Below are positions 15,639 to 23,432 of a DNA stretch of 64,000 nt, piece by piece. The stretch covers positions 620,001 through 684,000 of the forward strand of contig NZ_JADIKM010000001.1 in NCBI RefSeq assembly GCF_044904665.1, written 5' to 3'. Numbering within the stretch: position 1 is the stretch's first letter; each line of letters opens with the position of its first letter. The DNA comes from Dyella_A ginsengisoli (GTDB taxonomy: Bacteria > Pseudomonadota > Gammaproteobacteria > Xanthomonadales > Rhodanobacteraceae). The translations under genes were made by a program, and so were the position numbers. The notes below the pieces were generated by a model that saw nothing but the letters and a program-made list of their open reading frames with translations, was not told where the DNA came from and did not search any database.

Positions 15639-16424
15639 GTGGTGAAACCACTTCCCCGCCTGCGCCTGCAGGGCTTCAACAACCTGACCAAGGCGTTGAG
15701 CTTCAACATCTACGACATCTGCTACGCGGTGTCCGAAGAGCAGCGCCAGCGCTACATCGAATACATCGACGAGCAGTACGACGCCGACCGGCTGACCCAG
15801 ATCCTCACCGACGTGGCGGAGATCATCGGCGCGAACATCCTCAACATCGCCCGCCAGGACTACGACCCGCAGGGCGCCTCGGTCACCATCCTCATCTCCG
15901 AGGAGCCGGTGGTGGAGAAGCTCGGCCGCGACACCATTTCCGGTGCCGTGGTGGCGCACATGGACAAGAGCCACATCACCGTCCACACCTACCCGGAAAC
16001 GCATCCGCACAACGGCATCGCGACCTTCCGCGCGGACATCGATGTGGCCACCTGTGGCGTGATCTCGCCGTTGAAGGCGCTGAACTACCTGATCGACAGC
16101 TTCGAGTCGGACATCGTGATCGCCGACTACCGCGTGCGCGGATTCACCCGCGACGTGAAGGGCAAGAAGCACTTCATCGACCACAAGATCAACTCGGTGC
16201 AGGACTACCTGGCGCGCCACATCCGCCAGAAATACGAGATGTTCGACGTCAACGTGTATCAGGAAAACATGTTCCACACGAAGATGCACATCAAGGACTT
16301 CGACCTGGACACGTACCTGTTCGAGGCTCACGCCGACGACCTTTCGTTCAAGGAGCGCCAGCGCATCGAGTCGCTGCTGCGACGCGAGATCGAGGAGCTG
16401 TTCCACGGCCGCAACCTGATGTAA
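15639..16424 (+). CDS. speD: S-adenosylmethionine decarboxylase proenzyme
   Basis: A 261-residue pyruvoyl enzyme that makes decarboxylated AdoMet for spermidine synthesis. The GTG at 15639 was chosen because the protein then begins MVKPLPRLRLQGFNN, as in Xanthomonas SpeD, and a GGAGAG ribosome-binding site lies 7-8 bases upstream; the frame is open further upstream but unconserved. Self-cleavage is expected at Lys110-Ser111 in MDKSHITVHTYPE, giving the pyruvoyl group from Ser111; Cys139 in DVATCGV is the conserved active-site Cys. Length fits the E. coli-type (class 1A) family. A terminator follows immediately. Confidence 0.95.
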   Translation: MVKPLPRLRLQGFNNLTKALSFNIYDICYAVSEEQRQRYIEYIDEQYDADRLTQILTDVAEIIGANILNIARQDYDPQGASVTILISEEPVVEKLGRDTISGAVVAHMDKSHITVHTYPETHPHNGIATFRADIDVATCGVISPLKALNYLIDSFESDIVIADYRVRGFTRDVKGKKHFIDHKINSVQDYLARHIRQKYEMFDVNVYQENMFHTKMHIKDFDLDTYLFEAHADDLSFKERQRIESLLRREIEELFHGRNLM

Positions 16425-16426
16425 CG

Positions 16427-16453
16427 AAAAACCCGCCGAGAGGCGGGTTTTTC
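16427..16453. terminator. Bidirectional terminator between speD and coq7
   Basis: The stem AAAAACCCGCC/GGCGGGTTTTT with a GAGA loop has A-tract and T-tract flanks, so it works in both directions between convergent genes. Confidence 0.88.
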
Positions 16454-16478
16454 ATGTCGGCCTTGGGGTCGCCTGCGG

Positions 16479-17120
16479 CTACAGGCGGTAGGCGACCTTC
16501 TTCATCACCATTGAGGTCAGCTGCATCAGCGGCGGGATGGGGAAGGGCAGCTCGATGCCGCCGCGCGCCTGGGCCTCGTCCGCGTGGCGAACCTCGTCAA
16601 CCTGCATCTGCGCCAGCACCGCGCGTGAGCGCTGGTCCTGCTCGGGCAGGGTTTCCAGATGCTCGGCCAGGTGCGCCTCGACCTGCCGCTCGGTCTCGAC
16701 CACGAAGCCCAGGCTGACCGGATCGCCGGCCAGCGCGGCCGCCGCGCCGATCGCGTAGCTGCCGGCATACCACAGCGGATTGAGCAGGCTGGGCCGACTG
16801 TCGAGCTCGCGCAGGCGCTCGGCGCACCAGGCGAGGTGATCGGTTTCCTCGGCGGCGGCGTGCTGCAGATGACGGCGGGTGTCCTCGTTGCGCGCCAGCG
16901 CAGCCTGGCCGTCGTACAGCGCCTGCGCGCAGACCTCGCCGGTATGGTTGATGCGCATCAGCCCCGCGGCGTGGCGACGTTCGCGCGCATCCATCTCGGC
17001 CTCGTCCAGGTCACTGGCCGGCGAGGGGCGGGCGGCCTGGGGATCGCCGGCCACCGTCTCCAGAGCGCGTTCGAAGCCGGCGATCAGGCGGTCGAGCGGG
17101 CTGAGCTGGCGTACGGTCAT
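16479..17120 (-). CDS. coq7: 2-polyprenyl-3-methyl-6-methoxy-1,4-benzoquinol hydroxylase
   Basis: A 213-residue di-iron carboxylate hydroxylase catalysing the last hydroxylation of ubiquinone synthesis at the membrane. Seen: two four-helix-bundle metal motifs, NHTGEVCAQALY with its Glu and AAEETDHLAW (ExxH), then ETERQVEAHL and DEVRHADEA (ExxH-type) in the second half. The length matches bacterial Coq7. ATG 17120 follows a GGAGA element. The gene is divergent from rplM, with about 260 bp between them, and convergent with speD. Confidence 0.94.
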   Translation of the reverse strand: MTVRQLSPLDRLIAGFERALETVAGDPQAARPSPASDLDEAEMDARERRHAAGLMRINHTGEVCAQALYDGQAALARNEDTRRHLQHAAAEETDHLAWCAERLRELDSRPSLLNPLWYAGSYAIGAAAALAGDPVSLGFVVETERQVEAHLAEHLETLPEQDQRSRAVLAQMQVDEVRHADEAQARGGIELPFPIPPLMQLTSMVMKKVAYRL

Positions 17121-17289
17121 GGCGGTCTCCGGGGGGAAGGCGTGCTGCGGTCGCTATTGGAAGGCATGCGCGCCCCCGCGCCAAGCCGGCAGCGCGCCGC
17201 AGGCGTGGATTTGCCGGTTTCGGGGGGCTTTTCAAGCGGCCCGTCGTCCGTGCTAACATAGCCGGCTCACAGCTCGCCCATCGGTGGGC

Positions 17290-17319
17290 TTGTGCGATGG
17301 ATGAAAGCTCCGCTATCAT
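17290..17319 (+). promoter_or_regulatory. Predicted sigma70 promoter for rplM-rpsI
   Basis: TTGTGC (17290-17295), an 18-bp spacer and TATCAT (17314-17319), about 64 bp before the rplM start. The intervening 5' leader could host the usual ribosomal-protein feedback site, which I have not resolved. Confidence 0.55.
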
Positions 17320-17382
17320 CTCGCACCTTTGTTTGACCCGATTTCCGTCACCGCCCTCACGGCGGCCAACAGGTATTCCGAA

Positions 17383-17811
17383 ATGAAAACGTTCAGCGCC
17401 AAGCCGGAAAGCGTCAAGCGCGACTGGTTCGTGATCGACGCCACGGACAAGACGCTCGGTCGTCTGTCCACCGAGATTGCGCGCCGCCTGCGCGGCAAGC
17501 ACAAGCCGGAATTCACCCCGCACGTCGACACCGGCGATTACATCGTTGTCGTCAACGCGCAGAAGGTGGCCGTCACCGGTGCCAAGCTGGACGACAAGAA
17601 GTACCACCGTTTCACGGGCTACGTCGGCAACCTCAAGACCACCAACCTGCGTGATCTGCTGGCGAGCCACCCCGAGCGCGTGATCGAGATCGCCGTGAAG
17701 GGCATGCTGCCGAAGAACCCGCTGGGCCGCGCGATGTACCGCAAGCTCAAGGTCTACGGCGGTGCCGAACATCCGCACACCGCCCAGCAGCCGCAGGCGC
17801 TGGAACTCTAA
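17383..17811 (+). CDS. rplM: 50S ribosomal protein L13
   Basis: A 142-residue protein; the start at ATG 17383 gives the conserved MKTFSAKPESVKRDWFVID N-terminus, and upstream in-frame codons are unconserved. Seen: LGRLSTEIARRLRGKHKPEFTP, then RVIEIAVKGMLPKNPLGR, and the terminal KVYGGAEHPHTAQQP. It is an early assembly protein of the large subunit. The universal pairing with rpsI (9 bp downstream) is kept, so both are made from one transcript. Confidence 0.97.
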   Translation: MKTFSAKPESVKRDWFVIDATDKTLGRLSTEIARRLRGKHKPEFTPHVDTGDYIVVVNAQKVAVTGAKLDDKKYHRFTGYVGNLKTTNLRDLLASHPERVIEIAVKGMLPKNPLGRAMYRKLKVYGGAEHPHTAQQPQALEL

Positions 17812-17820
17812 GGAAACCTC

Positions 17821-18213
17821 ATGGCGATTCAGCAGAATTACGGCACCGGCCGCCGCAAGACCTCCGCCGCCCGCGTGTTCCTGCGCAAGGGCAGCGGCGC
17901 GATCGAAGTGAACGGCAAGACCCTCGAGCAGTTCTTTGGTCGCGAGACCTCGCGCATGATCGTGCGCCAGCCGCTCGAACTGACCCAGAGCTCCGACAAG
18001 TTCGACATCAAGGTCACCGTCGCCGGCGGTGGCATCACCGGTCAGGCCGGTGCGATCCGTCTGGGCATCGCCCGTGCGCTGATCGAGTATGACGAAACGC
18101 TGAAGCAGCCGCTGCGCAAGGCCGGTTTCGTGACCCGCGACGCCCGCGAGGTCGAGCGCAAGAAGATCGGTCTGCACAAGGCGCGTCGCGCCACGCAGTT
18201 CTCGAAGCGCTAA
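17821..18213 (+). CDS. rpsI: 30S ribosomal protein S9
   Basis: A 130-residue small-subunit protein whose C-terminal tail reaches the P-site tRNA. Seen: YGTGRRKTSAARVFLRKGSG at the N-terminus, GGGITGQAGAIRLGIARAL in the centre and the conserved basic end KKARRATQFSKR-like (here HKARRATQFSKR). Full length. It is 9 bp after rplM, followed by a tRNA gene 12 bp later, probably in the same transcript. Confidence 0.97.
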   Translation: MAIQQNYGTGRRKTSAARVFLRKGSGAIEVNGKTLEQFFGRETSRMIVRQPLELTQSSDKFDIKVTVAGGGITGQAGAIRLGIARALIEYDETLKQPLRKAGFVTRDAREVERKKIGLHKARRATQFSKR

Positions 18214-18225
18214 ACTTTGTTTCAT

Positions 18226-18300
18226 AGCCCCGTCGCCAAGCGGTAAGGCACCTGACTCTGACTCAGGCATTCGGAGGTTCGAATCCTTCCGGGGCTGCCA
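18226..18300 (+). tRNA. tRNA-Gln (anticodon CTG)
   Basis: A 75-nt cloverleaf including encoded CCA. The acceptor stem is AGCCCCG/CGGGGCT, the D arm holds AAGCGGTAAGGC, and the anticodon stem is CCTGA/TCAGG around the loop CTCTGAC (anticodon CTG, reading CAG). The T arm GGAGGTTCGAATCCTTCC has one weak pair. A terminator follows 33 bp later. Confidence 0.95.
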
Positions 18301-18333
18301 AACAAGACGCCGGTCGGCTCAAGTGACCGGAAC

Positions 18334-18361
18334 AAAAAACCCGCCTCACGGCGGGTTTTTT
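18334..18361. terminator. Terminator after rplM-rpsI-tRNA-Gln
   Basis: AAAAAA-CCCGCC, TCAC loop, GGCGGG-TTTTTT. It is symmetric, so it can also stop convergent rpiA transcription. Confidence 0.88.
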
Positions 18362-18410
18362 GTTGCCTGTGTCTGGCGGCGGTGGCCGCCATCCACGATG
18401 CGGCGATGGA

Positions 18411-19046
18411 TCAGATCTGGCGGTCGCCCACCAGCACGATGTCGGCCGGGCGGCGGGCGAACAGGCCCACGCTGACGATGCCCGGGAGCTGGTTCAGATC
18501 CTGCTCCAGCGCCACCGGATCGGTGATCTGCCAGCCGTGCACGTCGATGATCCAGTTGCCGTTGTCGGTGACGACGCCGTCGCGCCACACCGGATGACCA
18601 CCGCGACGGGCGATCTCGCGACCGATCAGGCTGCGCGCCATCGGGATCACCTCGATCGGCAGCGGGAACTTGCCGAGCACGTCGACCTGCTTGCTCGAAT
18701 CGATGATGCAGACGAACTTCTCGCTGGCCTCGGCGATGATCTTCTCGCGCGTCAGCGCGGCGCCGCCGCCCTTGATCAGACGCTTGTGCGGATCGCATTC
18801 GTCGGCGCCGTCCACATACAGCGTCAGCTGGCCGGTGCTGTTGAGGTCGAGCACCTCGATGCCGTGCTTCTTCAGCTGGGCGGTCGACTGCTCCGAGCTC
18901 GACACGGCGCCGCGGATGCGCTCGCGCAGATCGGCCAGCGCGTCGATGAAGTAGGCCACCGTCGAGCCGGTGCCGACGCCCACGATGGCGCCGTCCTCGA
19001 CAAAGCGGATGGCGGCTTCGCCGGCGAGTTTCTTTTCGTTGCTCAT
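18411..19046 (-). CDS. rpiA: Ribose-5-phosphate isomerase A
   Basis: A 211-residue enzyme interconverting ribose 5-phosphate and ribulose 5-phosphate in the pentose phosphate pathway. Start ATG 19046 gives MSNEKKLAGEAAIRFV; the open frame continues upstream through the EVE gene region but is not conserved. Seen: the substrate loop GVGTGSTV, SSSEQSTAQL, the catalytic region YVDGADECD and KGGGAALTREKI. The C-terminal RQI is the usual short end. It lies downstream of the EVE gene on the same strand (53 bp gap). Confidence 0.95.
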   Translation of the reverse strand: MSNEKKLAGEAAIRFVEDGAIVGVGTGSTVAYFIDALADLRERIRGAVSSSEQSTAQLKKHGIEVLDLNSTGQLTLYVDGADECDPHKRLIKGGGAALTREKIIAEASEKFVCIIDSSKQVDVLGKFPLPIEVIPMARSLIGREIARRGGHPVWRDGVVTDNGNWIIDVHGWQITDPVALEQDLNQLPGIVSVGLFARRPADIVLVGDRQI

Positions 19047-19099
19047 GGGCAGGGATTCCGGAACTTGGGAGGAAAATCGTGCCGCCGGGCCGGCCGGCG

Positions 19100-19597
19100 T
19101 CATTCGAGGTCGAGGATGGTCTTCCACTCGGCAGCGGTCACCGGCATCACCGACAGGCGATTGCCCTTGCGCACGAGGGCCATCTCGGCCAGCGACGGCA
19201 GCGCCTGCAGTTCCTTCAGCGTGATGGTGCGCTTGAGTTTGCGCACGAACGCCACGTCGACCAGCACCCAGCGCGGATTGACGCGGCTGGCGCCCGGGTC
19301 GAAGTAGTCGCTCTTCGGGTCGAACTGGCTCGGATCGGGGTAGGCCTCCGAGGCTACCTCGGCCAGGCCCACGATGCCCGGCTCGGCGCAGTTGGAGTGG
19401 TAGAAGAACACGCCGTCGCCAACCCGCATGCCGTCGCGCATGAAGTTGCGCGCCTGGTAATTGCGCACGCCATCCCACGGTTCGCTGCCGCGGGCCTGCA
19501 GGTCATCGATGGAGAACGTGTCCGGCTCGGACTTCATCAGCCAATGCTTGATGCGGGCGGCCTTGATGGGTGCGGGCTTGCTGCGGGCGGCGCTCAT
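19100..19597 (-). CDS. EVE domain-containing protein
   Basis: A 165-residue protein that is almost wholly an EVE (PUA-like) domain: HWLMKSEPDTFSIDDL, WDGVRNYQARNFMRD, GDGVFFYHSNCAEPGIVGLAEV and WVLVDVAF. Family knowledge: EVE domains resemble YTH domains and bind modified bases in nucleic acids; many bacterial copies are housekeeping genes of unclear role, and others are fused to restriction enzymes. Here it is free-standing and core-located. Its start overlaps the stop of the cyclo-ligase gene by 4 bp (19594-19597), so the two are translationally coupled. Confidence 0.9.
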   Translation of the reverse strand: MSAARSKPAPIKAARIKHWLMKSEPDTFSIDDLQARGSEPWDGVRNYQARNFMRDGMRVGDGVFFYHSNCAEPGIVGLAEVASEAYPDPSQFDPKSDYFDPGASRVNPRWVLVDVAFVRKLKRTITLKELQALPSLAEMALVRKGNRLSVMPVTAAEWKTILDLE

Positions 19598-20211
19598 GCG
19601 GGCGTCTCATGGTTGCGTTCGGCGTGACAGTCGATCAGTTCGCGGTCGGTGGCGACGAAGTCCAGCGGCACGTCCCAGCGCGCGGGTTCGATCGCGTCGA
19701 CCTCCTGGAAATCGTAGGCAATACCGACCAGCAATGGTTCGGTGGGGCGCGCCTGCTCGTTGAGAAAGGCGAAGCTGCGGTCGTAGTAGCCGCCGCCGTA
19801 CCCTAGCCGCTGGCCGCGGCGATCAAACGCCAGCAGCGGTACCAGCACCAGGTCGAGCTGGAACGGCGCCAGCGGCGTGGTCACACGCACCGGTTCGGGG
19901 ATGCCGTGGCGATTGGGTTCCACCGCATCGCCGGCGTTCCACGGCGCGAAGCGCAGCTGGCGCTCGGCACCGAGCAGCGGCAGCAGAAATTGCTGGCCGC
20001 GCGCGAGCAGGGGTGGAATCACCAGGTTCAGCGCCAGCTCGCCGTTCACCGCCCAGTAGCCGGCCACGCGCGTATCGGTGTGATATTCGGGCAACTGCTC
20101 CAGACTATGGCGCAGGCCCTGGGCGGCGGCGATGCGCTGCTGCGGGGTGAGCGCCTTGCGGCGCTCGGTGAGGCGCTGGCGAAGCTCGCGTCGCTGGGCG
20201 ATGGCATCCAC
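19594..20211 (-). CDS. ygfA: 5-formyltetrahydrofolate cyclo-ligase
   Basis: A 205-residue enzyme converting 5-formyl-THF to 5,10-methenyl-THF with ATP. The GTG at 20211 is chosen: conserved sequence begins VDAIAQRRELRQRL, while the longer open frame upstream is Arg/Pro-rich and overlaps the 6S RNA candidate. Seen: RVAGYWAVNGEL, LLPLLGAERQLRF, LVPLLAFDRRGQRLGYGGGYYDR (the phosphate/folate motif) and VGIAYDFQEV. The ygfA-6S-zapA arrangement is typical of gammaproteobacteria. It overlaps the EVE gene by 4 bp. Confidence 0.93.
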   Translation of the reverse strand: MDAIAQRRELRQRLTERRKALTPQQRIAAAQGLRHSLEQLPEYHTDTRVAGYWAVNGELALNLVIPPLLARGQQFLLPLLGAERQLRFAPWNAGDAVEPNRHGIPEPVRVTTPLAPFQLDLVLVPLLAFDRRGQRLGYGGGYYDRSFAFLNEQARPTEPLLVGIAYDFQEVDAIEPARWDVPLDFVATDRELIDCHAERNHETPA

Positions 20212-20254
20212 GGTCGCGCGTCTCCCGGTGGGGCGCGCCGACCGGCGCCGCCGA

Positions 20255-20430
20255 CAACACGCCGGCCGGCGCCTGGGCGCCGGCCGGTGCGGAAAAGAGG
20301 TGGCGTCAACCGCGATGCCGCTGCCCACCAAACGACCTTGATCCACGAGGATCAGGTGGGAGGGTTGTCCAGGCTTCGAGGCTTTCCGCACGCGGCGGAC
20401 ATGCACAACAGCCTGAATGCAACCGACCCG
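20255..20430 (-). ncRNA. ssrS: 6S RNA (ssrS) candidate
   Basis: The gap between ygfA and zapA is the standard gammaproteobacterial location of 6S RNA, which binds the sigma70 holoenzyme. On the minus strand a -10-like TAAATA (20437-20442) precedes the proposed 5' end. Inside, a hairpin (TGATCC-TCGT-GGATCA) is enclosed by CCCACC/GGTGGG, resembling the ACCTTGAACCAAGGGTTCAAGG segment of E. coli 6S. A long GC-rich inverted repeat lies at the 3' side (about 20260-20292). The ends are approximate and the full closing stem was not verified. Confidence 0.5.
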
Positions 20431-20556
20431 GGGCCGTATTTAGGAACAAGGCAAATGTAAGAGTGTGCTGGCGCACACCGCAGAAAACGCCGTCTCGGAT
20501 TTTATCAGCAACGCCATCGCCGTGCCCGCGCCGCGGCGCTTTGCGGCAGGCGCAGT

Positions 20557-20871
20557 TCAGGCCCGCGGCGCGGCCGGCTCCAGCGCAGCTTCCAGCTTGC
20601 GGCGCAGCGCGGCCAGGCCATCGGTCACGCTCTGGTCGGCGCCGGAGTGCTGCTTGCGCAAGGCAAGGAATTCGTGGGTGACGCTGATCGCCGCCAGCAC
20701 GGCGAGGCGGTCGAAGCCCGGCGTCTTGGCGTTGGCGCGCAGCTCGCGCATCTTGCGGTCGAGATAGCTGGCCGCTTCCAGCAGCCCCTCACGCTCTTCC
20801 GGCGCGCAGGCGATCAGGAACTCGCGGTCGATCAGCCGCAACGCGACCGGTTCGCTGGCAGGGGTGCTCAT
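20557..20871 (-). CDS. zapA: Cell division protein ZapA
   Basis: A 104-residue ZapA that crosslinks FtsZ protofilaments at the Z ring. Seen: the N-terminal globular part PVALRLIDREFLIACAPEEREGLLEAASYLD, then KMRELRANAKTPGFDRLAVLAAISVTHEFL and a C-terminal coiled coil. It lies 1 bp downstream of the coiled-coil gene at 20873, so both are co-transcribed, with 6S RNA downstream as in related genomes. Confidence 0.93.
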   Translation of the reverse strand: MSTPASEPVALRLIDREFLIACAPEEREGLLEAASYLDRKMRELRANAKTPGFDRLAVLAAISVTHEFLALRKQHSGADQSVTDGLAALRRKLEAALEPAAPRA

Positions 20872-20872
20872 A

Positions 20873-21097
20873 TCAGCTGTTGCTCTCGAGGGCCTTGAGG
20901 CGCTGGATCATCGCTTCCACCCGGCCGCGCGCCTGCTCGTTGCGCGCCATCAGGCCGGCGCGCTCGTTGGCGAGCTGCTCCTGGCTGTGGCGCAGGCTGC
21001 GGTTTTCCTCGGACAGGCGACGCACGGTGTCGATCAGCTGATCGACCTGGCGGTTTAGTGCGGCGAGTTCCTGCTGGAGATCGGGCGGCGTGCTCAT
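20873..21097 (-). CDS. TIGR02449-family coiled-coil protein (ZapB-like)
   Basis: A 74-residue protein that is one long coiled coil (LQQELAALNRQVDQLIDTVRRL through LMARNEQARGRVEAMIQRLKAL). Small proteins of this family sit directly before zapA in Xanthomonadales and pseudomonads and resemble ZapB, the Z-ring bundling factor. Function is inferred from position and shape. Start ATG 21097; the stop is 1 bp from the zapA start. Confidence 0.85.
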   Translation of the reverse strand: MSTPPDLQQELAALNRQVDQLIDTVRRLSEENRSLRHSQEQLANERAGLMARNEQARGRVEAMIQRLKALESNS

Positions 21098-21198
21098 GGG
21101 CCGAAACTATATCAGCAGGCCGGCGCAAAACTGCGGCGCAGGACGCCTCGCGGCGAGCGAGGCGGTAGACTGCCGCCCTGCCTTCGAAGGAGCCCGCC

Positions 21199-21762
21199 AT
21201 GACGGCCCCCGCCCGCGTCGAATACGACGATCTGGACGACCTCACCCATCGCCTGAAACTGGGCACCACGCCCAGCGAACTGCACGGCTCGCTCAGCGGC
21301 TTCCTGGCCGGCGGCGGGCGCGTTGGCCGCCAGCCGCTGCTGGCGGTGCTGCACCTGGACGGCGAAGCGCCGAACCCCACCGTCGCCGACGCCGCCCTGC
21401 TGGAACGCCTGTCGCGCCAGGCCGCCGACCAGCTCGCCGACCCGGATCTGGGGTTCGAGCCGATGCTGCCCGAGGACGACCGCCCGCTGGCCGAACGCGC
21501 CGAGGCGACGGTGGAATGGTGCCGCGGTTTCCTCGGCGGCTTCGGGCTGGCCGGCTCGGAATCGCACGCGCGCTTGTCCGAGGAGGCGCAGGAAGTGCTG
21601 CGTGACCTGGGCACCATCGCCTCCTCCCACCTAGACTTCGGCAGCGAAGACGAGGACGAGGACGCGCTGATCGAGGTGCACGAGTTCGTGCGGGTGGGCG
21701 CGATGCTGCTGCACGCCGAGTGCGCGAGCGATCCGGCCGCCGGCAACGACACCCTGCACTGA
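21199..21762 (+). CDS. UPF0149 (YgfB/YecA-like) family protein
   Basis: A 187-residue UPF0149 protein. Typical features are the opening YDDLDDLTHRLKL and SELHGSLSGFLAGGG, the DxxLPLAERAEATVEWCRGFLGGFG-type centre (here DDRPLAERAEATVEWCRGFL), and the acidic tail SEDEDEDALIEVHEFVR. The fold is all-helical; in Pseudomonas, YgfB represses the ampDh3-linked pathway, but the role here is unknown. AAGGAG lies 6-7 bases before ATG 21199. It precedes pepP by 12 bp, as in many gammaproteobacteria, suggesting one operon. Confidence 0.9.
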   Translation: MTAPARVEYDDLDDLTHRLKLGTTPSELHGSLSGFLAGGGRVGRQPLLAVLHLDGEAPNPTVADAALLERLSRQAADQLADPDLGFEPMLPEDDRPLAERAEATVEWCRGFLGGFGLAGSESHARLSEEAQEVLRDLGTIASSHLDFGSEDEDEDALIEVHEFVRVGAMLLHAECASDPAAGNDTLH

Positions 21763-21774
21763 CGTGCGTCGCCC

Positions 21775-23082
21775 TTGATCACGCCGGCCGAATTCGCCCG
21801 CCGCCGCCGCCAGCTGATGCACCTGGCGGGCGAAGACGCCGTGGTGCTGGTCGCCGCCGCGCCCGAGCGCATGCGCAACGCGGACGCCGCCTGGCCGTAC
21901 CGGCAGGATTCCGACTTCCACTACCTGTGCGGCTTTCCGGAGCCTGACGCGGTTCTGGCGCTGCTGCCAGGGCGCAAGCACGGTGAGGCGGTGCTGTTCT
22001 GCCGCGAGCACGACGACGAGCACGCGCGCTGGCACGGCGCGTCCGTCGGCACCGAGCAGGCGGTGGCCGCGTTCGGCATGGACGACGCGTTCCCGATCGA
22101 CGACATCGACGACATCCTGCCCGGCATGATCGAGGGCCGCGCCCGCGTGTACTGCCACTTCGGCAGCGAGCCGCAGTTCGACGCGCAGTTGCTCGGCTGG
22201 ATGCGGCGCTTGCGCCAGCTGCGCGGTGGTGGCGTGGTGCCGAAGGAATTCGTGGCGCTGGGGCATCTGCTGCACGACCTGCGCCTGTTCAAGTCGCCGG
22301 CCGAACTCAAGCTCATGCGTGCCGCCGCGGCAGTGGCCGCCGAGGCGCACCTGGCGGCGATGCAGGTGGCGCGCCCGGGGCGCCACGAGTACGAGGTGGA
22401 GGCCGAGTTGCTGCGCGCGATGCGGCTGCGCGGCGCGGTGGCGGCGTTCCCGCCCATCGTGGCCGGTGGCGCCAACGCCTGCACCATGCACTACACCGCC
22501 AACCGCGCGCGGCTCGCGGAGGGCGAGCTGCTGCTGATCGACGCGGGCGCGGAGGTCGACTGCTACGCGTCCGACATCAGCCGCAGCTTTCCGGTGAGCG
22601 GACGCTACTCGCGCGAGCAGCGCGCGCTGTACGACATCGTGCTCACCGCCCAGCTGGCCGCGATCGACGAGGTGCGCCCGGGGAACCCGTTCAGCGCCGC
22701 GCACACGGCGGCAGTGCAGGTGATCGCCGAAGGGCTGTGCGCGCTCGGCCTGCTCAAGGGCGACGCGGAGACGGCGGTGGCCACCGGCAGCTACCGACAC
22801 TTCTTTCCCGCCAAGACCGGCCACTGGCTCGGCCTGGACGTGCACGACGTGGGCGACTACCGCATCGAGGGCGAGCCGCGCGTGCTGGAACCGGGCATGG
22901 TGGTGACGGTGGAGCCGGGCATCTACGTGCCACCGGACGATCGCAGCGTGCCCGAGCGCTGGCGCGGCATCGGCATCCGCATCGAGGACGACGTGGCGGT
23001 GACCCGTCGCGGCCACGAGGTGCTTACCGCGGCGGTGCCCAAGGAGCCCGAGGCCATCGAGGCGCTGCTGGCTTCGCGCTGA
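21775..23082 (+). CDS. pepP: Xaa-Pro aminopeptidase (aminopeptidase P)
   Basis: A 435-residue M24B metallopeptidase removing the residue before proline. N-terminal AMP_N domain: ITPAEFARRRRQLMHL and SDFHYLCGFPEPDAVL. Pita-bread catalytic domain with the metal ligands in IDAGAEVDCYASDISRSFPV (two Asp), GHWLGLDVHDVG (His), VTVEPGIYV (Glu) and GIRIEDDV (Glu). No ATG fits; the start is the TTG at 21775, which gives the conserved MITPAEF N-terminus. It follows the UPF0149 gene by 12 bp and converges on a 58-aa membrane protein gene 10 bp away. Confidence 0.94.
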   Translation: MITPAEFARRRRQLMHLAGEDAVVLVAAAPERMRNADAAWPYRQDSDFHYLCGFPEPDAVLALLPGRKHGEAVLFCREHDDEHARWHGASVGTEQAVAAFGMDDAFPIDDIDDILPGMIEGRARVYCHFGSEPQFDAQLLGWMRRLRQLRGGGVVPKEFVALGHLLHDLRLFKSPAELKLMRAAAAVAAEAHLAAMQVARPGRHEYEVEAELLRAMRLRGAVAAFPPIVAGGANACTMHYTANRARLAEGELLLIDAGAEVDCYASDISRSFPVSGRYSREQRALYDIVLTAQLAAIDEVRPGNPFSAAHTAAVQVIAEGLCALGLLKGDAETAVATGSYRHFFPAKTGHWLGLDVHDVGDYRIEGEPRVLEPGMVVTVEPGIYVPPDDRSVPERWRGIGIRIEDDVAVTRRGHEVLTAAVPKEPEAIEALLASR

Positions 23083-23092
23083 GCGCCGCGCC

Positions 23093-23269
23093 TCAGCGGT
23101 GCGTGCCGAACACCACCCACCACAGCAGCGCAGCGGCGACCGCCTTGGCCAGCAGCACGGGCAGCAACTCGAGCAGCAGGCGGCCCAGCGTGCGCGATCG
23201 CCCGACGCCATCCAGCCACTCGCTCATGCGCGAGTGCTGCGTGCTTCGTGGGGGCTGGTGCGCGCTCAT
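23093..23269 (-). CDS. 58-aa single-span membrane protein, CydP-like
   Basis: A short gene beginning MSAHQPPRSTQHS with a second Met at residue 15 (MSEWLDGVGRSRTLG), then one hydrophobic helix (LLLELLPVLLAKAVAAALL) and the end WWVVFGTHR. A strong GGAGG ribosome-binding site sits 5 bases before ATG 23269, good evidence that it is translated. The K-x(7)-LWW-x(2)-F pattern at the end of the helix and the position beside cydAB resemble small CydP-type putative subunits of cytochrome bd. Here, however, it is transcribed away from cydA. Family assignment is from memory of the pattern and is tentative. Confidence 0.65.
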   Translation of the reverse strand: MSAHQPPRSTQHSRMSEWLDGVGRSRTLGRLLLELLPVLLAKAVAAALLWWVVFGTHR

Positions 23270-23432
23270 CGGGCCTCCACGTCAAGGATCCGAAACTATG
23301 CCATTCCCGCCGCTGCCGCGGATGCACCGGATCAACGCGGTCGATGGCCGCACGGCGTTTCGTCGCGTGCGGCGTGGGCTTCCATGCGCGAGCGTATAGT
23401 CCGCCGCAGAACGACCTCATGAGGTGTCGATC

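Noticed and set aside
20212..20406. Longer 270-aa version of the cyclo-ligase starting at 20406.
   Set aside because: The added 65 residues are Arg/Pro-rich, unconserved, and overlap the 6S RNA candidate; GTG 20211 fits the family.
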